From: Frankia sp. AgB32
GTDB taxonomy: Bacteria; Actinomycetota; Actinomycetes; Frankiales; Frankiaceae
Assembly (NCBI RefSeq): GCF_023243045.1
Contig: NZ_JALKFX010000076.1
Span: 1-44,852, forward strand
Reading direction: 5' to 3'
Length of the DNA stretch: 44,852 nt
Shown here: positions 34,959-44,852 of the stretch, in pieces
How the letters are laid out: each line of letters opens with the position of its first letter
How positions within the stretch are numbered: the first letter of the stretch is position 1
Program-made: the position numbers and the translations under genes
The notes under the pieces: model-generated
Seen by the model: the letters and a program-made list of their open reading frames with translations, nothing else
The model's database searches: none
What the model was told of the DNA's origin: nothing

Positions 34959-35258
34959 GCCTATCAACACCTTCCAGGACCAATCGCCAGACCCCGGTCG
35001 CGCCGCGTGGCAGATCCGCGGTCCCTCGGATCCATCCCCGTCGCCTGAACTCGCCGGCGACCGCGTCGGCCCGGGCCAGGCGGCCCCAGACGGCGGTCGA
35101 CGGCATCGTAGCTGCAAGTTCGGCGGGCGCTACCTGACAAACGGGTTACAGCGGGCCTAGCACCCGCTACCCGTGCACGACGCCCCACAGCTACCGGTGG
35201 ACCGAACGGCACGGCACGGCACCGGTGGTCCCGCACCGATGACGCCTGCGCCGGCTGA

Positions 35259-35287
35259 GCCGCCCCGTGTCAGACGACCGGGGCGGC
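35259..35287 (-). terminator. Hairpin terminator after terD copy 2
   Basis: GCCGCCCC (35259-35266) and GGGGCGGC (35280-35287) form a perfect 8-bp stem with a 13-base loop, starting 18 bases after the terD stop on the minus strand. The remaining gap (34959-35258) before the TerC-like gene must hold that gene's promoter; none is obvious. Confidence 0.6.
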
Positions 35288-35304
35288 CCGTCGACGGCCC
35301 CGCG

Positions 35305-35880
35305 TCAGACGTTGACGCCGAAGTCCCGCGCGATCCCGGCGAGACCGGAGGCGTAGCCCTGACCGACGGCCCGGAACTTCCAGTCGGCGCCGTGCCGGTA
35401 GACCTCGCCGAACACCATGGCCGTCTCGGTGGAGGCGTCCTCGGTGAGGTCGTAGCGGGCGATCTCGGTACCGCCGGCGCCGTTGACGATGCGGATGAAG
35501 GCGTTGCGGACCTGGCCGAAGTTCTGCTGGCGCGTCTCCGCGTCGTAGATCGAGACCGGGAACACGATCTTGTCGATCTCCGCCGGCAGGGAGGTCAGGG
35601 CCACCGTGATGGCCTCGTCGTCGCCCTCGCCCTCACCGGTGAGGTTGTCGCCCTGGTGCTGGATCGAACCGTCGGGGCTCTTGAGGTTGTTGAAGAAGAT
35701 GAAGAACCCGTCCGAGACCACCTTCCCGTCGGCCCGGCACGCGATGGCGCTGGCGTCGAGGTCGAAGTCCGCGCCGGTCGTGCTGCGCGCGTCCCAGCCG
35801 AGACCGACGAGGATGCTGGTCAGGCCAGGGGCCTCCTTCGACAGCGAGACGTTGCCGCCCTTGCTGAGACTGACTCCCAC
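35305..35880 (-). CDS. terD: TerD-family calcium-binding stress protein (classic type)
   Basis: 191 residues, the standard TerD length. GTG 35880 has GGAGG five bases upstream; starts further up have no ribosome site. The protein opens [19 protein letters not shown] and carries [37 protein letters not shown], the acidic calcium site [12 protein letters not shown], and AIRIVN-type strand ([19 protein letters not shown]) through to the end [10 protein letters not shown]. Highly typical of Streptomyces-type TerD/TerE, which affect stress tolerance and calcium handling. It is the first gene of the minus-strand Ter/chaperone series. A direct-repeat array starts 27 bases before its start codon and may control it. 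Confidence 0.95.
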   Translation of the reverse strand: MGVSLSKGGNVSLSKEAPGLTSILVGLGWDARSTTGADFDLDASAIACRADGKVVSDGFFIFFNNLKSPDGSIQHQGDNLTGEGEGDDEAITVALTSLPAEIDKIVFPVSIYDAETRQQNFGQVRNAFIRIVNGAGGTEIARYDLTEDASTETAMVFGEVYRHGADWKFRAVGQGYASGLAGIARDFGVNV

Positions 35881-35906
35881 GATGTCCTCCTGCTCCGTGT
35901 TGACCG

Positions 35907-35961
35907 CTGTTCGGGTGTGGCGCTGTTCGCTGGTGGCACTGTTCGCTGGTGGCGCTGTTCG
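35907..35961. repeat. 16-bp direct repeats upstream of terD
   Basis: Three units close to CTGTTCGCTGGTGGCA (35907-35922, 35923-35938, 35939-35954) and the start of a fourth. They end 27 bases upstream of the terD start codon, in the leader or promoter. The unit is noncoding as far as can be seen. Confidence 0.75.
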
Positions 35962-36770
35962 TCGTGTCGCCGGGTGCTTCCCTGCGTCGCTGCGCTGATA
36001 CTGATGGGGTCGAACTGGTACGGGTGCCGCTTCGGTGCTGGGTGTCGGTGGTGCCTCGCGGACGTCGGCGGTGTGCCCGGGGCCGGCGCCGAGCCGCCCG
36101 GCGCACGCGCCGCGGGTCCGTGGCACGCCCTGACTCCCTGACGCCGCCCTTACCCCCGCCGCCCGGCGCTCCGCCGGCCGGGCGCCGGCAGCGTACTGCC
36201 GGGCACGATCGTCGACGCGCCTCCACCCGCGGAGGCCACGCACCGGAGTACGTCTGCTCTGCGGGACGAACGGCTCGCCCGGGAGGTTCCCACCCGCCGT
36301 CGGGTGCCGGCACGGGTATACCCGCCCGGCGCGGCCGGCGCCGTCACGAATCCGACATCGGCCGGGCGGTCCACCGACCCGACCGACCCGGGAGCCGCGT
36401 CACACCGCTGTAACGCGCCCGGAACCCGCTCGGGCCGGCTTTCGGCCCGACACCCACCGGAATCACACCGACAGGAGGTGCTCCGAGCAGTCACCGGATG
36501 GCCCGCTGTCACCGGGCCCGATGGCCCACCGTCACCTGACGGACCGCGAAACCACCCGCCCGACAGCACAACGGACACGGTTCGGACGTTCATGGGTCCC
36601 GCAACTGGGGAACATCGGGTTCAGCGCGAACCATCCGGACGGGGCAGACAGACCCACCTCGACACCAACAATCACCCACGAGATGGTCGCAGGCCGTTCA
36701 CGCAGAGGTGTCGTTATTCGCCACGTACAGGGCGGACCATTGGGGCGTGGTTCGTCTGGATAAGGTCGCC
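35962..36770. other. Long divergent intergenic region, terD / glgE
   Basis: About 810 bases between divergent genes. No open frame gives a recognisable protein. Structures seen: a 7-bp hairpin CCGGCAG-CGTA-CTGCCGG (36185-36202), an inverted repeat GGTTC-N5-GAACC (near 36618-36632), and imperfect GTCACC repeats at 36488-36545. GC falls somewhat from 36560 toward glgE, where its promoter should be. No clear consensus promoter. Confidence 0.45.
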
Positions 36771-38761
36771 ATGATGATCGGACGTTCAGTAGGCCGGGTT
36801 GTCATCTCCGACGTGACCCCGGTCGTGTCGTGTGGGCAGTGGCCCGCACGCGCGGTCGTGGGCGAGACTTTCACCGTCAGCGCGACCGTCTTTCGAGAAG
36901 GTCACGATCTGCTCGGCGCGAACGCCGTGCTGTCCGGTCCGGACGGCCAGGGCGCGCCGTTCATCCGCATGCACGCCGTGGGCGAGGGCACGGACCGCTA
37001 CGAGGCGGAGATCACCACAGGCGAGGAAGGCCTGTGGGGGTACCGCGTCGAGGCATGGTCCGATCCCGTCGCCACCTGGCGGCACGGCATCGAGCTCAAG
37101 GTCGGGGCGGGGCAGACCGTCGACGAGCTCGCCGTCGACCTCGAGGACGGCGCGCGGCTGCTGCTGCGGGCGCTGCCGGGCGTGCCGGAGGGACGCCGGG
37201 CCGAGATCGCCCGGGCGGTCGCCGCGTTGCGCGACGACACCCTCGAGGATCCGCACGACCGGATCGCCGCGGCGGTCGACCCGCGCCTGGCCAGCCTGCT
37301 CGACGCGTTCCCGCTGCGAGAGCTGATCACCCGATCGCCGCTCTACCGCGTGTGGGTGGACCGGCCCAGGGCGCTGTATGGCAGCTGGTACGAGATGTTC
37401 CCCCGTTCGGAGGGGGCGACGCTCGACCCGCCCCGTTCGGGGACGTTCCTGACCGCCGCCGAGCGCCTGCCGGCGATCGCGGAGATGGGCTTCGACGTCG
37501 TCTACCTGCCCCCGATCCACCCGGTCGGCGAGGTCAACCGCAAGGGCCCGAACAACACCCTCGTGCCCGGCCCGGACGACCCGGGCTCGCCGTGGGCGAT
37601 CGGCAGTGAGCACGGCGGCCACGACGCGGTGCATCCGGACCTCGGGACGATCGAGGACTTCGACCTGTTCGTCGCCCGCGCGCGCTCGCTCGGCATGGAG
37701 ATCGCGCTCGACCTCGCCCTGCAGTGCGCGCCGGACCACCCGTGGGCGAAGGCGCATCCGGAGTGGTTCGTCGTGCGCAGTGACGGCTCGATCGCCTACG
37801 CCGAGAACCCGCCGAAGAAGTACCAGGACATCTATCCGCTGAACTTCGACGCCGATCCGACCGGGCTGTACCAGGAGATCCTGCGGGTCGTCCGGCACTG
37901 GACCGCGCACGGAGTGCGCATCTTCCGCGTCGACAATCCGCACACAAAGCCGGTCGAGTTCTGGGAATGGCTCATCGGTCAGGTGAAGGCGGCCGAGCCG
38001 GATGTGCTGTTCCTCGCCGAGGCTTTCACCCGGCCGCCGATGATGCACACCCTGGCGAAAATCGGCTTCACCCAGTCGTACACGTATTTCACCTGGCGGA
38101 CCGAGAAGTGGGAACTTGAGGCGTACGTCCGCGAACTCGTCGAAGCCGGTCACTACATGCGGCCGAACTTCTTCGTGAACACACCGGACATCCTGCACGG
38201 CTACCTCCAGGACGGCGGGCCGGCAGCCTTCCGGATCCGCGCGGTTCTCGCGGCGACGCTGTCCCCGACCTGGGGCGTGTACGCCGGTTACGAGCTGTAC
38301 GAGAACGTGGCGGTCAAGCCGGGCAGCGAGGAGTACCTCGACTCGGAGAAGTACCAGTACCGGCCGCGGGACTGGGCGGCGGCCGAGCAGGCGGGCCGAT
38401 CGCTCGCGCCCTACCTGACCCGGCTCAACCAGATCCGCCGGGCCCATCCGGCGCTGCACTGGCTGCGCAACCTGCATGTGCACCACGCCGACAGCGACCA
38501 GATCATGGTCTACTCGAAGCGACTCGCGGACACCGGGACCGGCCCCGCCGACACCGTGCTCGTCGTGGTCAACCTGGACCCCCGCAACGCGTACTGGACC
38601 ACGGTGCGGCTGGACATGCCCGCGCTGGGGCTGGACTGGCACGACACGGTCGAGGTCACCGACGAGATCACCGGGTCCACCTACCAGTGGGGCCGGGACA
38701 ACTACGTGCGGCTGGACCCGTCGGTCGAGCCCGCGCACGTTCTCACCCTGCGGACCCGGTC

Positions 38762-38765
<4 letters not shown>
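36771..38765 (+). CDS. glgE: Alpha-1,4-glucan:maltose-1-phosphate maltosyltransferase
   Basis: GH13_3 enzyme, 664 residues from ATG 36771 (AAGG five bases upstream). Upstream in-frame GTGs (36708, 36747) are possible, but the first brings in a rare TTA codon. GlgE adds maltosyl units from maltose 1-phosphate to the growing alpha-1,4-glucan. The N-terminal domain opens [24 protein letters not shown], as in mycobacterial GlgE. The barrel carries [35 protein letters not shown] with nucleophile D388, and [12 protein letters not shown] with acid/base E417. It overlaps treS by four bases (GTGA). First gene of the glgE-treS-mak-glgB cluster. Confidence 0.96.
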
Positions 38766-40612
<1,847 letters not shown>

Positions 40613-40744
40613 ACACTTCCGTGCGGGCGACCGCCACGGGCGCAGGGCGATCGGTACGCACCCGGTGCACCGATGATCACAGCCGGCTTACTCGGCGTTA
40701 GGTTGACATCATGACAGTCGTGCACAGGCACCAGGAGGCCGAGG

Positions 40745-42136
40745 ATGGGTGACCACCACGCCGAACTGGCGGGCCTGCTGAACGACTGGCTGCCCCGGCA
40801 GCGCTGGTTCGCCGGCCGGGGACGCGGCACCGGGCGGGTGCACATCCGCCGCGACGTCACGCTCTTCGCGCCGCTGCGGCTGCTGGTCGTGGACGTCGAC
40901 TACGACCGGGGCCCCCGCGACCACTACCAGGTGCCGCTGGTGATCCGGTCCGACGCGCCCTTCGGCCACGAGGGCTTCCTGCTCGGCGAGTGCGCCGGCG
41001 GGCTGGTGTACGACGGCCTGCAGGACCCCGACGGCGCCGCCGCGCTGCTGCGGTTCCTCGGCCGCGCGACCCATCGCGACGATCTTGTCGCGGAGCTGCG
41101 CGCGCCGGCGGCCGAGGGTGCTCCGGCGCTCGAGAACCTGCCGTCCCATCCCGTCGGCGCCGAGCAGTCCAACACGTCGATCATCTACGGCGACGCCTAC
41201 ATCCTGAAGGTCTTCCGCCGGCTCTGGGCGGGCGTCAACCCCGACCTGGAGGTCACCCGGGCCCTGGCCGACGCCGGCAGCCAGCACGTGGCCGCCCCTG
41301 TCGCCTGGTACTCCGGCGACGTCGAGGGTCGCCAGACCACCTTCGGCTTCCTCCAGGAGTACCTGCGCAGCGGCACCGAGGGCTGGCGTCTCGCCCTCGC
41401 CAGCGTGCGCGACCTGTACGCCGAGGCCGACCTGCACGCCGACGAGGTCGGCGGCGCCTTCGCCGCCGAGTCGGAGCGGCTCGGCGCCGCGACCGCCGAG
41501 GTCCACGCGGACCTCGCCCGGGCGCTGCCGACCCGCCCGCCGACCACCGACGACCTGCGCGCCCTGGTCGCCTACCTGCACGGCCGGTTCGACGCCGCGG
41601 TCGAGGCCGCCGCCAGCCTGCGACCGTTCGAGGCCGCGGCGCGAGGGACCTACGACGAGCTCACCGGCGCGGCGCCCGAGGTCATCCATCCGCGGCCGTT
41701 CCAGCGGCTGCACGGCGATCTGCATCTCGGCCAGGTGCTGCGGGTCGACTCGGGCTGGGTGCTGTTCGACTTCGAGGGCGAGCCGGCGCGTCCCGTCGCG
41801 GACCGGGTGGGGCTGGAGTCGGTGCTGCGCGACGTCGCCGGGATGCTGCGGTCGTTCGACTACGCGGCCCGCTCGATGCTGCTGGAACGCGGCGACGAGC
41901 CGGCGCTGAAGCACCGCGCGCAGGAGTGGGCGGACCGCAACCGGGAGGCGTTCTGCCGCGGCTACGGCCAGGCCGCCGGCCGCGACCCGCGGGAGGACTC
42001 GGCGATGCTGCGCGCCTTCGAACTCGACAAGGCCGTCTACGAGGTGCTGTACGAGACGCGGCACCGGCCGTCCTGGGCGGTGATCCCGCTCGCCGCGCTG
42101 GAGCGGCTCACCGCCGCCGCGCCCCTCAGCACGTGA
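40745..42136 (+). CDS. mak: Maltokinase (Pep2 type)
   Basis: 463 residues, ATG 40745 with GGAGG six bases upstream. It phosphorylates maltose with ATP to maltose 1-phosphate, the GlgE donor. Features: WLPRQRWFAGRGR near the N-terminus, VGAEQSNTSIIYGDAYILKVFRRL (nucleotide-binding lobe with Lys), the aminoglycoside-kinase-like catalytic RLHGDLHLGQVL, and metal-binding VLFDFEGEPARPVADR. The family often exists fused to TreS; here it is a separate gene 132 bases after treS. Its own gap suggests either a weak internal promoter or simple operon spacing. Confidence 0.94.
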   Translation: MGDHHAELAGLLNDWLPRQRWFAGRGRGTGRVHIRRDVTLFAPLRLLVVDVDYDRGPRDHYQVPLVIRSDAPFGHEGFLLGECAGGLVYDGLQDPDGAAALLRFLGRATHRDDLVAELRAPAAEGAPALENLPSHPVGAEQSNTSIIYGDAYILKVFRRLWAGVNPDLEVTRALADAGSQHVAAPVAWYSGDVEGRQTTFGFLQEYLRSGTEGWRLALASVRDLYAEADLHADEVGGAFAAESERLGAATAEVHADLARALPTRPPTTDDLRALVAYLHGRFDAAVEAAASLRPFEAAARGTYDELTGAAPEVIHPRPFQRLHGDLHLGQVLRVDSGWVLFDFEGEPARPVADRVGLESVLRDVAGMLRSFDYAARSMLLERGDEPALKHRAQEWADRNREAFCRGYGQAAGRDPREDSAMLRAFELDKAVYEVLYETRHRPSWAVIPLAALERLTAAAPLST

Positions 42137-42266
42137 CAGTCCCCTACCGCGCCCAGGCCGAGAACACCGACCCCGAGACCACCGACCCACGACTTCCAGC
42201 GAGCACGAATCCCAGTGAGCGGACGCGCGACGCGGACCGCGGGCGGAGAGAGGCAGGGGTGTCCCA

Positions 42267-44708
42267 GTGAACAACGGCGACGTCAACCACGACAGCGACC
42301 GGACGGGACGCCGGCGCGCCGAACGGGCCGGCGGTCGGCCGGAGCCCGCCTCCCAGGACTTCCTGCGGGGGGCGAACGCGGCGAGCGGCGACCCGCAGGG
42401 CCGGGTGGCCCTCGCGGACCGCACGCCCGGCGGCCGGTTGGCCGGCTTCGGCGATCCGGCGCCGGAAACCCAGGTCGCGAAGCCCGCCGCCCCCGGCGGC
42501 CCGGTCTGCGCCGCGCCCGACACCGGGCTGCCCGCCGCGGAGCTCGGCCGGCTCGTCGGCGGCACGCACCACGACCCGCACACCCTGCTCGGCGCACACC
42601 CACGCGGCGAGTGGACGGTCGTGCGGGTGCTGCGCCCCGACGCCCGCGAGGTGAACCTGCTCGTCGGCGACGAGCGTCACCCGGCCACCCGGCTGCACAG
42701 CGGCGGGGTGTTCGCCGCGGCGCTGCCCGGCCACCTGCCCGACTACCGGGTCGAGGTCATCTACCCGCACAGCTCGGTCATCGTCGACGACCCCTACCGG
42801 TACCTGCCGACGCTCGGCGAGGTCGACCGGCATCTGATCAGCGAGGGCCGGCACGAGCAGCTCTGGAAGGTGCTCGGCGCACACGTGCGCAACCTGACGA
42901 CCCCGGGCGGCCGGGCGGTCACCGGGGTGAGTTTCGCCGTGTGGGCGCCGTCCGCGCGAGGGGTACGCCTCGTCGGCGACTTCGACTTCTGGGACGGCCG
43001 GGCGTTCCCGATGCGCTCGCTGGGCGGCTGCGGGGTGTGGGAGCTGTTCGTCCCCGGCGCCGGCGCCGGGCTGCGCTACAAGTACGAGATCCTCGGCTTC
43101 GACGGGGTCTGGCGGCAGAAGGCCGACCCGATGGCCTTCCGCACCGAGATCCCCCCGGCCACCGCGAGCGTCGTCACCCAGTCGGACTACGCCTGGAACG
43201 ACACCGACTGGATGGAACGGCGCGCCCGCACCGCGTGGCACACCGAGCCGATCAGCGTCTACGAGCTGCACCTGGGCTCCTGGCGGCGCGGGCTGTCCTA
43301 CCTCGAACTCGCCGAGCAGCTCACCGAGTACGTGCAGGCGAACGGCTTCACCCACGTCGAGATGCTGCCCGTGGCCGAGCACCCCTACGGCCCCTCCTGG
43401 GGCTACCAGGTGTCCGCCTACTACGCCCCGTCCGCCCGGTTCGGCAGCCCGGACGAGTTCCGCCACCTCGTCGACGCGCTGCACCGCGCCGGCATCGGCG
43501 TGATCATCGACTGGGTGCCGGCGCACTTCCCGCGCGACGGCTGGGCGCTCGGTCGCTTCGACGGCACCCCGCTCTACGAGCACCCCGACCCCCGCCGCGG
43601 CGAGCAGCCGGACTGGGGTACCTACGTGTTCGACTTCGGCCGCCCCGAGGTCCGCAACTTCCTCGTCGCGAACGCCCTGTACTGGTTCGACGAGTACCAC
43701 ATCGACGGACTGCGGGTCGACGCCGTCGCGTCGATGCTCTACCTGGACTACTCCCGGCCCGACGGCGCCTGGCTGCCGAACAGGCACGGCGGCCGGGAGA
43801 ACCTGGAGGCGGTGGCGTTCCTTCAGGAGGCCAACGCGACCGTGTACCGCCACCACGCCGGCGCCATGATGATCGCCGAGGAGTCGACGGCGTGGCCGGG
43901 CGTCACCCGCCCCACCCATCTCGGCGGCCTCGGCTTCGGGTTCAAGTGGAACATGGGCTGGATGCACGACACGCTCCAGTACAATTCCCACCAGCCCGTG
44001 CACCGCAGCTACCACCACAACGAGATCACGTTCTCGATGGTGTACGCCTACGCGGAGAACTACGTCCTGCCGTTCAGCCACGACGAGGTCGTCCACGGCA
44101 AGGGCTCGATGCTGCGCCGCATGCCGGGCAACCGGTGGGAGCAGCTGTCGAACCTGCGGGCCCTGTACGCCTACATGTGGGCGCATCCCGGAAAGAAGCT
44201 GCTGTTCATGGGCTGCGAGTTCGCCCAGGACAACGAGTGGAGCGAGGCGACGTCGCTGGACTGGCCGCTGCTCGACGAGCCGGGCCACCACGGGATCTCT
44301 CTGCTGATCCGCGACCTCAACGCGCTGTACCGGTCGTCACCGGCGCTCTACCGGCGTGACTACGACAAGACGGGCTTCTCCTGGATCGACGGCAACGACA
44401 GCACCAACAACGTGCTGTCGTTCCTGCGCTGGTCCGGCGACGAGGGCGAGCCGGGCACCGAGGTGTTCGCCTGCGTCACCAACTTCGCCGGCACGACCTT
44501 CCACAACTACCGCATCGGCCTGCCCTTCGCCGGCCGCTGGCGGGAGGTTCTCAACACCGACGGCAGCCGCTACGGCGGCGCCAACGTCGGCAACCTGGGC
44601 GCCATCGCGGCCATCGACCAGCCCTGCCACGGCCTGCCGGCGTCGGCCAGCGTCACCCTGCCGCAGCTGGGCGCCGTATGGTTCCGCTACGACCCTGAGG
44701 ATGCCTGA
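42267..44708 (+). CDS. glgB: 1,4-alpha-glucan branching enzyme
   Basis: 813 residues from GTG 42267 (GGGG about eight bases upstream). GlgB cuts alpha-1,4 chains and rejoins them as alpha-1,6 branches on the GlgE product. A 90-residue Arg/Ala/Gly/Pro-rich extension precedes the first conserved domain ([15 protein letters not shown], about 98-112). A second CBM48 domain (about 210-320, [20 protein letters not shown]) leads to the barrel, with [17 protein letters not shown] (nucleophile D485), [15 protein letters not shown] (acid/base E538), [13 protein letters not shown] and the all-beta C-terminal domain. Last gene of the cluster, followed by a hairpin. Confidence 0.96.
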   Translation: MNNGDVNHDSDRTGRRRAERAGGRPEPASQDFLRGANAASGDPQGRVALADRTPGGRLAGFGDPAPETQVAKPAAPGGPVCAAPDTGLPAAELGRLVGGTHHDPHTLLGAHPRGEWTVVRVLRPDAREVNLLVGDERHPATRLHSGGVFAAALPGHLPDYRVEVIYPHSSVIVDDPYRYLPTLGEVDRHLISEGRHEQLWKVLGAHVRNLTTPGGRAVTGVSFAVWAPSARGVRLVGDFDFWDGRAFPMRSLGGCGVWELFVPGAGAGLRYKYEILGFDGVWRQKADPMAFRTEIPPATASVVTQSDYAWNDTDWMERRARTAWHTEPISVYELHLGSWRRGLSYLELAEQLTEYVQANGFTHVEMLPVAEHPYGPSWGYQVSAYYAPSARFGSPDEFRHLVDALHRAGIGVIIDWVPAHFPRDGWALGRFDGTPLYEHPDPRRGEQPDWGTYVFDFGRPEVRNFLVANALYWFDEYHIDGLRVDAVASMLYLDYSRPDGAWLPNRHGGRENLEAVAFLQEANATVYRHHAGAMMIAEESTAWPGVTRPTHLGGLGFGFKWNMGWMHDTLQYNSHQPVHRSYHHNEITFSMVYAYAENYVLPFSHDEVVHGKGSMLRRMPGNRWEQLSNLRALYAYMWAHPGKKLLFMGCEFAQDNEWSEATSLDWPLLDEPGHHGISLLIRDLNALYRSSPALYRRDYDKTGFSWIDGNDSTNNVLSFLRWSGDEGEPGTEVFACVTNFAGTTFHNYRIGLPFAGRWREVLNTDGSRYGGANVGNLGAIAAIDQPCHGLPASASVTLPQLGAVWFRYDPEDA

Positions 44709-44739
44709 ATCCCTGCGGGACCTCTGAGACCTGAGCACG

Positions 44740-44764
44740 CCTGAGGCCCTGCGGCGGCCTCAGG
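44740..44764 (+). terminator. Hairpin terminator after glgB
   Basis: CCTGAGGCC (44740-44748) and GGCCTCAGG (44756-44764) form a perfect 9-bp stem with a 7-base loop, 31 bases after the glgB stop. It should end the glgE-treS-mak-glgB transcript. Confidence 0.7.
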
Positions 44765-44852
44765 CCCGCGCGCGGGGCCGCCGCCGCCCCGCGCCCCCCC
44801 GCGCGGGGGCCCGCAGCACCCCCCCCCGGGCCGCGCGCGGCCGGGCCGGCCC
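44765..44852. other. Nearly pure G/C low-complexity end of the window
   Basis: About 88 bases that are almost entirely G and C, with runs of 7 to 10 C. No gene or clear hairpin function is assigned. Such runs are prone to sequencing and assembly error, so length and bases here are doubtful. Confidence 0.5.

Overview
The window looks like chromosomal DNA of a very high-GC, filamentous-type actinobacterium. GC-rich codon use, many GTG and TTG starts, 4-base ATGA/GTGA gene overlaps, a complete GlgE maltosyltransferase pathway, mycofactocin-type genes and Ter-type stress genes together point to Frankia or a close relative. The genus is an inference from gene content; the phylum is well supported. 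No CRISPR array, insertion sequence, integrase or tRNA gene was seen.

Left part (1-12.3 kb). The first 490 bases have lower GC and carry, on the minus strand, an rRNA-type control region: three sigma70-like promoters, two of them on a 95-bp direct repeat, then a boxA antiterminator. The rRNA operon itself should lie just left of the window. Next come a mycofactocin-linked pair (mftE plus an SDR dehydrogenase), a ROK sugar kinase, the electron-transfer flavoprotein genes etfBA, an NsdA-like XRE/TPR regulator, a membrane-anchored endonuclease/exonuclease/phosphatase-fold protein, an enoyl-CoA hydratase and the glycogen debranching enzyme glgX.

Middle part (12.3-35.9 kb). Every gene lies on the minus strand. 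Reading in the direction of transcription (right to left): terD, a DUF475/TerC membrane protein, a second terD, a giant GrpE-like protein, an Hsp70 without a lid, a 1274-residue zinc-knuckle/FN3 protein with a J-domain-like segment, a secreted GH26-like hydrolase, and then four genes joined by 4-base overlaps: CitE-like lyase, PRTase-TRSP, StiP/PELOTA and HAD. The HAD frame runs without a stop into acetyl-CoA synthetase. glgP ends the series. The four-gene block matches the module predicted to make a nucleoside-like metabolite in Ter stress systems. The TerD/TerC genes are the other half of that system, and a divergent Hsp70-GrpE-J/zinc chaperone set sits between them. This is the most interesting part of the window.

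Right part (36.8-44.7 kb, plus strand). glgE, treS, mak (pep2) and glgB form the GlgE pathway. TreS and Mak turn trehalose into maltose 1-phosphate, GlgE polymerises it into alpha-1,4-glucan, and GlgB branches the product. GlgX and GlgP, encoded 22-27 kb to the left, would degrade it. The window ends in nearly pure G/C low-complexity sequence just past a terminator.
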